Positions 22,430 to 32,900 of a stretch of DNA of 35,966 nt are shown here, piece by piece; positions within the stretch are counted from its first letter, which is position 1; the number at the start of each line of letters is the position of its first letter. Origin of the DNA: an uncultured Bacteroidales bacterium (GTDB taxonomy: Bacteria > Bacteroidota > Bacteroidia > Bacteroidales > Paludibacteraceae); contig CALFTM010000073.1 of NCBI GenBank assembly GCA_937916355.1, positions 1 through 35,966 on the forward strand, read 5' to 3'. The translations under genes were made by a program, and so were the position numbers. The notes beneath the pieces are model-generated. The model did no database searches and was not told where the DNA came from. It saw nothing but the letters and a program-made list of their open reading frames with translations.

Positions 22430-23059
22430 ATGCGAATTTTCAAGTTTTTAATGCTTTTGGCTCTTTCGTTTGTGATGGGTTCTTGCGTTTATTTGCCAGT
22501 CGATGACTGTCATTGTTGTCATGATTGCGTCGACCCAGACAGAGAAGAAGAAAAACTTCCGGAAGGTGCGGTTGATTTAGGTCTTTCTGTAGCGTGGGCA
22601 TCATGCAACGTTGGAGCAGATTCTCCAGAAGATTTTGGTGATTATTATTCATGGGGTGACACTACTCTGAAAAATGTTTTTGCGGACTCTACTTATTCCG
22701 TGAAGACTTATGGTTTGGATATTGCAACAGAAAAAATGGGAAGACGTTGGCGTATGCCTACAAAATACGAAGTGGAGGAGTTGATGGCAAGATGCAACAT
22801 CAAGTGGGTTGTTCAAAATAATGTAGAAGGAATTTTGGTTTCAACCCGAAATGGTGGCAGCATTTTCTTACCTTCTGCCGGTACTATTGATGGTACAAAG
22901 GTGGATTCTGGACGTGTTGCGATCTGGACTACCCATCAGTATTTGGAAGAGGGTGATTATGCCTCGATTTTCTTTTCAGACGGAGGAAGAAATAATGGTG
23001 CGGTTGGAATGGAATTGAAATATAAAGGGATTCCAGTTCGTGCAGTTTGTGAGAAGTAG
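22430..23059 (+). CDS. FISUMP-like surface lipoprotein, 209 aa
   Basis: A lipoprotein signal (MRIFKFLMLLALSFVMGSC) puts the lipidated cysteine at C19. A short Cys/His/Asp-rich linker follows (residues 20-40), then a domain opening AVDLGLSVAWASCNVGA with DYYSWGD and RRWRMPTKYEVEEL, typical of the Fibrobacter succinogenes major-paralogous (FISUMP) / DUF1566-like domain found in many Bacteroidota surface proteins. Its function is unknown. I choose the ATG at 22430: the in-frame ATG at 22409 would place seven extra residues before a good lipoprotein signal. The gene stands alone between its promoter and the terminator at 23240-23271. Confidence 0.82.
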   Translation: MRIFKFLMLLALSFVMGSCVYLPVDDCHCCHDCVDPDREEEKLPEGAVDLGLSVAWASCNVGADSPEDFGDYYSWGDTTLKNVFADSTYSVKTYGLDIATEKMGRRWRMPTKYEVEELMARCNIKWVVQNNVEGILVSTRNGGSIFLPSAGTIDGTKVDSGRVAIWTTHQYLEEGDYASIFFSDGGRNNGAVGMELKYKGIPVRAVCEK

Positions 23060-23239
23060 AACTGTATCAAGTTGCCGTCCCCAATGGAGTGTGCGGAGTG
23101 AATAGACCTCCGGCGGTGGTGATGCTCTTTCCTGCTTTATTCAGATATGATAAGCGGAAGTGATAATGAAATATATAAATACCATTTATATAGTTATGCC
23201 AAATAACAGTTTAGGCTACATGCAGTAGATTAGCGTGGA

Positions 23240-23271
23240 GGGGTGTGACAGTGATGTCCCGCCCCTTTTTT
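23240..23271 (+). terminator. Terminator upstream of purB
   Basis: GGGGTGTGAC (23240-23249) pairs with GTCCCGCCCC (23256-23265) with one G.T pair and one mismatch, followed by six Ts. It lies about 180 bp past the FISUMP stop codon. Confidence 0.7.
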
Positions 23272-23365
23272 GATGGAATTTCACTCGAAACAAATTCAAA
23301 AGTTCCGCAAAATGAAATCATGACCAACTTAAATGACAGGTAAAGTGTTCAATCAGAAATGAAAA

Positions 23366-23397
23366 TTTGCATTACTCCGTTAAAAATGTTAATTTTG
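23366..23397 (+). promoter_or_regulatory. purB promoter
   Basis: TTTG at 23366-23369, a 20-nt spacer and TAATTTTG at 23390-23397 give a complete match to the Bacteroidota consensus. The predicted start near 23404 leaves about 21 nt before the purB ATG. Confidence 0.75.
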
Positions 23398-23424
23398 CCC
23401 AGTTTGAATTTTAAACTATAAACA

Positions 23425-24771
23425 ATGGAATTAAATTCTTTGACCGCCATTTCTCCAGTAGATGGAAGATATTGGAGTAAGTCAGAATCTTTGTCTGACT
23501 ATTTTTCAGAGTATGCGTTGATTCGCTATAGAGTTCTTGTAGAAGTGGAGTATTTCATCGCTTTGTGCGAACTCCCTTTGCCCAACCTTCGTGCATTCGA
23601 TTCAGGAATGTTTGCAGACCTTAGGAAAATTTATCAAGAATTTTCTTTAGAAGATGCACAGAGAATCAAGGATATCGAGAAGACGACCAACCATGATGTG
23701 AAAGCGGTAGAATATTTTATCAAAGAAAAATTCGACAATTTAGGCTTGGCGGAATTTAAGGAGTTTATCCATTTCGGACTCACCTCTCAGGACATTAACA
23801 ACACCTCTATCCCTTACTCTGTAAAAGAGGCGTTGCAGAAAGTCTACATTCCGCAGATCGAGCAATTGATAAACGAGCTTTCCAATCGTGCGGAGGAGTG
23901 GAAAGAGGTTGCGATGTTGGCGAAGACTCATGGGCAGCCAGCCTCTCCGACTCGTCTTGGCAAAGAGATCATGGTGTTTGTCAGCCGGTTGAAGGTTCAG
24001 GTAGAGCAATTGAAACAATTGCCGATACCAGCCAAGTTTGGTGGTGCGACAGGAAACTTCAACGCCCATCACGTTGCCTATCCGGAAAATGATTGGCGAG
24101 CATTTGGAAACCACTTTGTCAACGATATTTTAGGGTTGGACAGAGAGCAGTGGACTACCCAGATCTCCAATTATGACAATTTAGGTGCGATATTCGATTG
24201 CATGAAGAGGATCAACACCATCATGATTGATATGAACAGAGATTTCTGGCAATATATCTCTATGGAATATTTCAAACAAAAGATCAAGGCCGGAGAAGTG
24301 GGCTCTTCTGCGATGCCGCATAAAGTAAACCCGATAGACTTTGAAAATGCAGAGGGAAATTTGGGAATCGCCAATGCAGTGTTGCAGTTCCTCTCTTCAA
24401 AGTTGCCGATTTCACGTTTGCAGAGAGATTTGACCGACTCTACAGTTTTGCGTAATGTCGGAGTTCCTTTCGCACACGTCTCTATCGCAGTTCAAAGTTC
24501 ATTGAAAGGTTTGGGAAAACTCTTATTGAATGAAAAAGCCATTTACGAGGATTTGGATAATTGTTGGGCAGTTGTCGCAGAGGGAATCCAGACCATCCTT
24601 AGACGAGAAGGATACCCTAACCCGTATGAGACGTTGAAGGCGTTGACACGAACCAATGAGGGTATTACCGAAAAATCCATCAGAGATTTTATCGAGACCT
24701 TAGAAGTCAGCGAGTCAGTCAAGGCAGAGCTTCGTGCCATTACCCCTCATAACTATACGGGAATATCTTAG
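23425..24771 (+). CDS. purB: Adenylosuccinate lyase, 448 aa
   Basis: PurB acts twice in purine synthesis: it releases fumarate from SAICAR to give AICAR, and from adenylosuccinate to give AMP. The N-terminus (LTAISPVDGRYW) is typical of the E. coli-type enzyme. The three conserved regions are visible: FGLTSQDINNTS, AKTHGQPASPT and the fumarase-superfamily signature GSSAMPHKVNPIDFEN, with the flexible-loop serine near residue 294-295. The length is normal. The stop codon TAG is shared with the inserted element at 24771: its first two bases belong to the flanking CTTA and the G to the element. The encoded protein appears unaffected. Confidence 0.97.
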   Translation: MELNSLTAISPVDGRYWSKSESLSDYFSEYALIRYRVLVEVEYFIALCELPLPNLRAFDSGMFADLRKIYQEFSLEDAQRIKDIEKTTNHDVKAVEYFIKEKFDNLGLAEFKEFIHFGLTSQDINNTSIPYSVKEALQKVYIPQIEQLINELSNRAEEWKEVAMLAKTHGQPASPTRLGKEIMVFVSRLKVQVEQLKQLPIPAKFGGATGNFNAHHVAYPENDWRAFGNHFVNDILGLDREQWTTQISNYDNLGAIFDCMKRINTIMIDMNRDFWQYISMEYFKQKIKAGEVGSSAMPHKVNPIDFENAEGNLGIANAVLQFLSSKLPISRLQRDLTDSTVLRNVGVPFAHVSIAVQSSLKGLGKLLLNEKAIYEDLDNCWAVVAEGIQTILRREGYPNPYETLKALTRTNEGITEKSIRDFIETLEVSESVKAELRAITPHNYTGIS

Positions 24772-24886
24772 TGGGTTCTATCAATTCACAGTTTCCAATT
24801 AAGAAATATAAATCAGGAGGTGGAGGACTTTTCGGTATTTCCGAAATAAATTCAACAATCTTACGAAATGAATTTATAGACCCCAC
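24771..24886. mobile_element. MITE-like element, 116 bp, 18-bp terminal inverted repeats, CTTA target duplication
   Basis: The left end GTGGGTTCTATCAATTCA (24771-24788) and the reverse complement of the right end (24869-24886) agree at 16 of 18 positions. CTTA occurs immediately outside both ends (24767-24770 and 24887-24890), as expected for a 4-bp target-site duplication. The interior has no ORF and a small TTCGG/CCGAA hairpin. It is too short to encode a transposase, so would move only with help from an element elsewhere in the genome. Confidence 0.72.
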
Positions 24887-24888
24887 CT

Positions 24889-24896
24889 TAAATTTG
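24889..24896 (+). promoter_or_regulatory. Possible -7 element ahead of the ABC exporter
   Basis: TAAATTTG spans the right-hand CTTA duplication and matches TAnnTTTG, but no TTG is found 19-21 nt upstream and the leader would be only about 8 nt. This is a weak call. Confidence 0.25.
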
Positions 24897-24910
24897 GGCT
24901 TACAATAATT

Positions 24911-26746
24911 ATGGCAAAAATATCAAACCTGCAATTTGTACAACTGATAAAGCGGTTTGTCGGTCCATATAAAAAAAATGTGGTGTTGAATATTGTCTGC
25001 AATATTCTCGCCACCTTTTTCAGTGTCTTCTCTTTTGCGCTGATTGTGCCGATTTTGCAAATTCTTTTCAAGACGGCAGAGGTTACCTATCAATACATAC
25101 CGTTTGACTGGACGTTCGATACCTTGAAAAACAATGCCTATTGGTGGGTCAGCAACTATATTGAGCATAATAGTGCGCAACAGGCTCTTTTGCTGTTAGG
25201 ACTCTTTCTTGTCGTTACCACATTTTTCAAAACGGGAATCTCCTACCTCGCCAGCTATTATATCATTCCGTTACGAACCGGTTTGGTGAGGGATATACGC
25301 CAGCAACTTTATAAAAAGATTGTCGATCTCAATTTAGGTTTCTTCGACAAGCAGAAGAAGGGCGATATCATTGCAAGGATGACTGGGGATGTGGCAGAGG
25401 TGGAAGCCTCTATCATGAGTTCCATCGAGCTATTGTCAAAAAATCCGATTATGATCGTGATATACTTTTGTATATTGTTGGTTCTTAGTTGGCAGTTGAC
25501 CCTGTTTGTGTTAGTTGTTTTGCCATTTGCCGGATATTTGATGGGGAAGGTTGGCAAGTCTTTGAAAAAATCTTCCGTGGTCGCACAAGATGAGTCTGGT
25601 CAGTTGTTGTCGATGATAGAAGAGACCTTGGGAGGCTTGCGGGTCATCAAGGCGTTCAATGCGGAAAAGAATGTGGAGGGGCTGTTCGGGCAATTGAACA
25701 ATCGTTTGAGAAATACCGTGATGAAGGTAAACCGCCGATATACGTTGGCGCACCCTATGAGCGAGTTCCTTGGGACGGCGACCATCGCAGTTGTCCTCTT
25801 TTTCGGCGGAACGTTGATTCTAAATGAGAACAGTTCTCTTTTGGCGGCGGAATTCATCTACTATTTAGTGATATTCTATAGTATCATCAATCCAGCCAAA
25901 GACCTTTCAAAAGCCCTTTACAGTGTACAAAAAGGGAAAGCCTCCCTTGACCGTATTGATGTGATATTGCAGGCTGTCAATCCATTACAAGAGGTGAAGA
26001 ACCCTGTTAAGGTGAAGCCATTCTCCGAAAAGATTGAATATAAAAATGTAAGTTTCAAGTATACTGACAGGTATGTGTTGAAGAATGTGGATTTGACCAT
26101 AGAAAAAGGTAAGATGATTGCCTTGGTCGGACAATCAGGTTCGGGAAAATCCACGATGGTAGACCTGCTGCCAAGATTCTATGATGTAGAAGAGGGAGAG
26201 ATTTTGATCGATGGTGTAAATATAAAAAACATGACGCTTTACGATTTGCGCTCCTTTATGGGTAATGTCAATCAGGAGGCGATATTGTTCAACGATACGG
26301 TCTTCAATAACATTGCGTTTGGCGTTAAAGATGCGACAGAAGAGCAGGTGATCGAAGCCGCCAAAATCGCTAATGCCCACGAATTCATCATGGCGATGGA
26401 AAAAGGGTATCAAACCAATATAGGCGATCGAGGAGGACGCTTATCGGGTGGTCAACGCCAAAGATTGAGCATTGCGAGAGCCGTTCTGAAAAATCCGGCT
26501 ATCCTCATTTTAGACGAGGCCACCTCTGCTTTAGATACCGAATCGGAAAAATTGGTGCAGGAGGCGTTGGAGCGGTTGATGCGCACCCGTACCTCTATCG
26601 TGATTGCCCATAGACTCTCAACCATCAGGAATGCCGATGAGATATGTGTCATGTCGGAGGGGGAGATTGTCGAAAGAGGGTCGCACGACGAATTATTGGC
26701 AAAAAACGGACTTTATGCCAAGTTATGTGCGATGCAATCATTTTAG
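24911..26746 (+). CDS. MsbA/LmrA-type ABC exporter (fused membrane and ATPase domains), 611 aa
   Basis: This half-transporter dimerises in the inner membrane and uses ATP to export or flip lipids or other hydrophobic compounds. Residues about 15-330 hold the six-helix membrane domain. The nucleotide-binding domain follows, with Walker A GQSGSGKST at 407-415, Q-loop NVNQEA, signature LSGGQRQR, Walker B AILILDEATSALD and the H-loop histidine in IAHRLST. Its size and domain order match MsbA and many drug exporters; the substrate cannot be told from sequence. It starts 24 bp beyond the MITE-like element that separates it from purB, so its transcription may depend on purB read-through or on the element. 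Confidence 0.92.
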   Translation: MAKISNLQFVQLIKRFVGPYKKNVVLNIVCNILATFFSVFSFALIVPILQILFKTAEVTYQYIPFDWTFDTLKNNAYWWVSNYIEHNSAQQALLLLGLFLVVTTFFKTGISYLASYYIIPLRTGLVRDIRQQLYKKIVDLNLGFFDKQKKGDIIARMTGDVAEVEASIMSSIELLSKNPIMIVIYFCILLVLSWQLTLFVLVVLPFAGYLMGKVGKSLKKSSVVAQDESGQLLSMIEETLGGLRVIKAFNAEKNVEGLFGQLNNRLRNTVMKVNRRYTLAHPMSEFLGTATIAVVLFFGGTLILNENSSLLAAEFIYYLVIFYSIINPAKDLSKALYSVQKGKASLDRIDVILQAVNPLQEVKNPVKVKPFSEKIEYKNVSFKYTDRYVLKNVDLTIEKGKMIALVGQSGSGKSTMVDLLPRFYDVEEGEILIDGVNIKNMTLYDLRSFMGNVNQEAILFNDTVFNNIAFGVKDATEEQVIEAAKIANAHEFIMAMEKGYQTNIGDRGGRLSGGQRQRLSIARAVLKNPAILILDEATSALDTESEKLVQEALERLMRTRTSIVIAHRLSTIRNADEICVMSEGEIVERGSHDELLAKNGLYAKLCAMQSF

Positions 26747-26850
26747 TCTTTTTTTGATTCTTATTATGAACATAGTGTTAAATAAAGATTTGTTTCACCA
26801 TATAAAAAAAGTTTTTTACTACACAAATGAGCGTTTTTTGTAGATTTTCT

Positions 26851-26880
26851 TTTGGAATTTATTACATTATGCTATATTTG
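26851..26880 (+). promoter_or_regulatory. Promoter of the T9SS adhesin cassette
   Basis: TTTG at 26851-26854, an 18-nt spacer and TATATTTG at 26873-26880 fit the consensus with a slightly short spacer. The predicted start near 26887 gives a leader of about 98 nt, longer than at other genes here, leaving room for regulation in the mRNA. Confidence 0.6.
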
Positions 26881-26984
26881 TGCGATTTTTCGAGTTGGTA
26901 TTTTGATTGGATGGGAAAAAAACGGGTGATAAGCTCGAAAACACCATTAGATACACAATTAGAAACGAAGTATTAGTTTAGGTT

Positions 26985-29900
26985 ATGAAAAACACAGGTT
27001 TTCAGTATTTATTAAGTTCAAAGTTATTGTTAAAGCTTGTTTTAACAACAGTTTTTGCATTTGTGGTTCATGCGCAAGTTTTTGCGTTTAATTGTACGAT
27101 TGGAGAAACTTATAATGGTAATGCTACCGTCAATGTTTATGGCAAGTACGTGTATGCAGAGATGCAGAACTTCAATGGTACGTTACAGTTTAGTGGTTTG
27201 AAGGGGGCTGATCTTGATGATTGGACTCTTGTTGATGATGCTTCAGTCATTGGTCAGAAATATGGTTTAAAATTGCAGACGAACGGTTCGGTGACCGGTT
27301 CGGTGTTGATTTCTGTTGATGAGCCGACAAAGACCTTTACAATTTCAAAAGACGATTTCTCAGGTTTTGTACCGATGTCGACTCCATACGTTTGCTATGG
27401 GGAGGTTTTTGATTTTGTCGCACTGGATGTCGCAGAATTTGGAACGAACATCCGATGGGGCGTCTTGTATGAAGGCGAGACTGATACTACATGGGTGGCG
27501 GAAGCTGAAGGAAGCGACCGACTCAGTTATACAGTTGATAAGAAGACTCCTTTCGATGTCATCGTAGAGATGTACAGCGAAACGGAGACACTAAGATATG
27601 TAAACCATGCGATTCCTTCTCTTGTGGCCTGTGGAGGGTACACGGTAGAGAAGGTGCGTCCTTACGTTTGTGAAGGACGTAACATTGGTTTGAAGACAAA
27701 CTACACAGAAGGTACTGAGTATGTCTGGAAAAATAGCGATGGCAAAGTAATGGCCACTACGAGTGTTCCAGAAGCGAGTGTCCTTGTAGAGAAAAATGAA
27801 GTTTTCTCATGTTATGCAGATGGCCTGATGGTGGGATCTGTTGATGTCTCTTGTTTGCAGTGTGAGTTCTTTATTGCTTCCCGTTATCCATTACACTCTT
27901 GTTTGCAAGATAGTAATGTGCTTTTGGCAGGAGGTACTTTCGTAATCGATGCAGTTGAGTCGAAAGATTTCGTTTGGGAAGTTTCAAGAGATAGTTTGAA
28001 GTGGGAAGTAATCAATGGCGAAAAATCTATATTCGCAAAGGTTGCCGTCCCAGAAAAAGATAGTGTGCTTTACTATCGTGCGACATACGATGGACGTACT
28101 GAGGTATTAAAGTATGTCGGTCCGGATTGTTCAAGCAGTGAGCTTTGTGACGGTTTGGAGGTGAAAACGCTCTTCTATGAGACCTTCGGATATTTCATGT
28201 CAAACGACTTCTATATCTCCGACGGACAATTTTTCAGTAATAAAATATCTGTGGATCATTCGACTTATGTGACTGTCGGTGGTAATAACTATGATGTTCC
28301 GTCTGAATATTCTTTTGAAAATCCATATTATACTGCTCGTGAGGTGAATGGGGATAAAATTACCGTTGATGCGAGTGGTAAGGCAGAATTTGTCATCAGG
28401 GACTTCATCGCACCTGATCCGTTCGGCCATGTGGTAACGGCGACTGAGTTTGTTAACGGAAACGATCAATACAAGTCCAACCAGTTTGTAGGAACGAATG
28501 GACACCATTTCATGTCTGCCAATCCGATGTTGGCTCAGTATGAAGCTGATGGTTGGGTACGAAAAGCAGGACATCGTTTGCAGGACGGATATTACGCCAT
28601 TGTGATGAATCCGGATTCTTGCGACCAAAATTTGGATGGAGATGACTTTATTTCTTGTTCTGATTATACTGGAAATAAAAATGGTGCGATGCTTTTTGTA
28701 AACGCTGGAAAAACGGAGATTTCAAAGGCGGCTATTTATGCGCAGAAAGTAAACTTGTCTTGTCCAGCCGACCGTTTCACATTCGGATTGAGTGTCCGTA
28801 ATGCTTGTACTCCGAGAACAGAAGGTGATAAGCCAAATCCAGTAAATTTGACGGTTTGTCTGTTGAAGGAGTTCTCAGAGTCGGCAAAGAAGTTGCCTGA
28901 TAATTTGGATGCTGATGGCAATGTGTTATACCACTTTAGAACAGGAGATGTCGAAGCTGGCGCAGATTGGTTGCGTATCGACAATTTCGTAAGCTTGGAA
29001 AGTGGATACGAGGAGCTTTGGGTTGTTATCTACAACAATGGACAATCAGGTGATGGTAATGATATGTTGTTGGATGATATTTCGTTCTCTGTTTGTACGC
29101 CGAAGTCAAAGTTGGAAGCGATAGTTGATGGGGAAGTTGTAGAGCATGAGGTTGTAACATGTTCTGGTGAAGATATTATTTTGAAAGCTTCTCAGACCAA
29201 CGTCTATTTGGTGGATCCTTACTACATTTTCCAATATGAGAAAATTGAAAATGGAGATACCTCTTGGGTGGATCTTAGTGAGTATCCTCTTGAAAAGCCA
29301 GAATTGATGAAACCCGATAATGTCCATGTGTCAACCAAGAGACCTGAGTTGGTGGGTGATGTTCGCTACCGTGTGGTCATCTCTGATGATGCCTTGGTCG
29401 CGAGAATGGTTGCAGACGAAACTCCAGAAAAGATTAGTGAAAATGAAAAGGATCGTGAGTGTAAGACCACTTTCCACTTGGCTGAGACGGATATGGTTAT
29501 CCGCAACACCTACGGAGGTGAGATGGCTCCGCGTGATTCTGTCGCATATTGTAATATCGAGGGAACAAGAGTTGTGTTGACAGGAGAACGTATCTTGACG
29601 AAAAAAGACCACGAATGGACAATGACATGGTTGTTGGCCGATAGCACGGAATTGTTCTCAAAGAAAGTCAAAGGTGTTTCTAAAGACTCTCTTGTCTTGA
29701 CTGTGGAAGCAGATGATATGTTAAAAATCACTGGTTCTGATGGAGAAGTGTATGGTACGTACCCTAAAGCCCAAATTGACTCAGTAATCTTTGTCGCTGA
29801 AGATGAAGGAGGTTGTTTCTTCTATCAAAATATCGTGACTGAAGCAAAGATGAATTTGGACATGACAATTGGAGAGGAGAATTTTGTGGATTGCAACACT

Positions 29901-32900
29901 GTGACGGTAACGGTGAAGAGAAATTATAGTGAGGTGCCTCTCGTGTTTGACTGGTCTTCTACTGCGGGAACAGCGACAGAGGTGAATGATACTACTCAAA
30001 CATTTGTACCTACTGATTTGGTGAACTACTCTGAAATCAGTGGATATGTAAAGGTGACTCCTATAAATGTAGAGGATAAATATTGCTTCTTACAAGAGAA
30101 TGGCTTGGAAATCCCTTATACCGTTCAAAACGGTCAATATAAAGTTAAGGTGAAAGGAGATAGAGATCCGGTTTGTGTCTCTGCAGATTCTGATAATTAT
30201 GATGTGAATGTGCTGACGCTTACCGCTTATGTTGATACAACTGGAATGTCTGCTGAGGAGGCTCAAAAAGTAGAAAGTAAGATTACAAAATATGACTGGT
30301 CCATCACCTTCAATGACGGAAGTGTGTTGGATACGACAACGACTACAAATAAATTGTCGTTCACCAATAGAGACTTGCTTTCAGATGACTTGACGCAGAT
30401 TAAAACCAATGGATTGAAAGCCTATATCAAGGCGACAACAACCGAGGTTTGTGAGAAAGTGGAACAAGACCCTGCTGGCATGGACATCAATATTGAAATC
30501 CGCGAAGGTGGTTTCTCAATGAAGTTGTATTCAGAGCCTACGGTATGTTTGAATACTGTAAGTTCTCATAAGTTGAACGTGATCATCACTCCATCTACTG
30601 CCGTTCAGAACTTGAGTTTTATCAAGTTGAGTTTCGCTGGAGATTCAATGAAACTCACTGAATTGGATGATACTTTCAATGTAGATATCGATGCCAAAGA
30701 TTATCCTGAAATTTTTACTCCTGGAAATAAAGTCGGATACAAGTTGTCTGTTTATGATGAGACTTGTAAAACGGATAATGAGTCAAAGACCGTTGAGGTG
30801 AAGTACAACGGATATGATTGGGTTTTCAACAAACCTGATTCATGTTTGCAACAAGGAGCTACATTTGATGTCATTGCGACAATCAACTATAAGGAGGCAA
30901 AAAATCATATCTCAAGTTATGTTTGGACGTTGAATGATAAAGTTGTTGAAGGTGTGAACGATTTGACCTTCAAGCCAACGATCGATTCAAGTATGACGGC
31001 GAAGATCTCTTTGACTACAACTGATAATATTTGTCCGGCTGTGACTAAGACGTTTGTAACTAACCTCTCAGTTTCATACGAGGTTTCCATCACTTGTGAT
31101 GTGAATGCGATATGTTCTACAAGTGAGGCGGTGGTAAAATCTGTGATTAATCCTGAGTCTTCTCGTACGTTCATTAAGAGCTATAAGTGGATGGCTGTTG
31201 ATTCGTTAGGAACAGAGACAGAGTTGGAGAATACCAATATCGGAGCGGATCTTGTTTTGAACAAAGAGAAATATCCGGATTTGTTCAAACCGGGTAATTC
31301 ATTCAAGATATTCTTGCTTACTAATGATGGAATTTGTTCGGAAAGCAGATCTGCAAGTGACTTGTCATTTGATGTGAACGAACCATTTGAGTTGTCATTG
31401 ACAGCATCTCATAATGGCAAGGTATGTTACGAAGAGGGCGATCAGGTTTACTTGGATGTTGCAGTCTCTCCTGCTAATGCGATCAATCATATTGATGAGT
31501 TCGTTTGGACAAGGACTGGTAACGGAAAGACATTAACCACCAAGACTACAGGCACTCGTCTGGATCTTACAAAGGTAGAGGGTTGGTTGCAACCAGAAGA
31601 TGGAGTCTCTTTCTCAGTCTCTGCTATGGATGGAATCTGTATTACCAACTCGGATAATGCGGCGACCAGCAATAGTTCGTTGGACATCAATACTCCATTC
31701 GAGATCAACTTGTCCATAGATAAGGCATTCGCTTGCTCGGTGTTGGATAGCATCGTTTTGAAGGCAACCAATAGCGGTTCTTCTAACGTGGATAAAGACT
31801 TCACCTATGTTTATACTTCAGAGGTGAAAGGGACGACTAAAACGCTTACTAACTCTTCAAATCCATTGCGCCTTGTAGATGAGATGGAGTCATATTCAGG
31901 ATTTGCTCCGGGTGATGTTGTAACGTACAATTTGGTTGTGGACGATGGTGGCGTGTGTGGACCTGTAGCGGCGAAACAACCAGTATCGGCTACGATTCAG
32001 ACTCCTTTCAAAGTCAATTTGGAGATCAAAGAAGACACCATTTGTAAGGGTGTCGATATGGAAGCTAAGGTTAAAACATATACTCCGGCTTCTGCAGCAG
32101 ATTTTGTAAAGAAGTACGAGTGGATAAAAGTCGGTACAACTCCAACCAAGGTTGGTGTTGATAATAAGGACTTCAAGAATTTGATGAGGGAATCTGGCAC
32201 TTACTCCTACCATGTTGTTGTTACGGATGGTATTTGTTACGGCGATGGTGGTGTTATGGACAAATTGAAGTCAGACACCGTAACAGTGAAGGTGAACGAG
32301 CCAATCTCTGTATCTCTCACAGCCTCTTCAGAAGTCTTCTGTGAACACGAAGATAGCGAGCCGTTGACGTTGACCGCTACTTGTATATCAGGAGAACCTG
32401 CACGTTACGAGTTGTATCTTGTGAAAGACGGAGAAGGCGTGATGGTTGGCGGTACTGACAGCGAGTTGATGAGTCACTCATGGACTGTTTCTCCAACAAC
32501 AAGTGGAAGCCAATATAAGGTGTATGTTTATGATGGTGATATATGTCCTTATGCGACAGATGTGGATGGACCGACAAACATCTCAGTTTACCAACCTATC
32601 AAATTCGATGTCTCTATCCCAAGAGATGAGTATAAGATTTGTTTGGGTGACACGGTACATTTGACTACTACTGTAACACAAGGTTCTCCGTACACCTTCA
32701 AATGGGAAGGTTTGGCAGTAGGTGAGTTCAAAACCAACAAGTTGTCATTGACTGACATTCCGTTAGAGTCGGGTACCGTTGATTACACGATTACAGCAAG
32801 TGATGGTGTCTGCCCTGACGAGGTTGTTGAGTTTGGTACAATTGATGTTTACGAGCCACCTGTAATTGAGTTGGAGTTGAGTCAGGCAGAGGTGGTTATC

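Larger units (their letters stand above)
23060..23424. other. Intergenic region between the FISUMP gene and purB
   Basis: This 365-bp region has no credible ORF. It holds a terminator at 23240-23271 and the purB promoter at 23366-23397. The first 170 bp is more GC-rich than usual for an intergenic region here but shows no tRNA, repeat or promoter; it may be a long 3' untranslated region. Confidence 0.55.

Noticed and set aside
23097..23115. Possible third copy of the MITE end (GTGAATAGACC)
   Set aside because: Only about seven contiguous bases match and there is no partner inverted repeat nearby.
28200..28628. 142-codon minus-strand frame inside the giant type B protein
   Set aside because: It is a shadow of the conserved jelly-roll-like domain on the plus strand.
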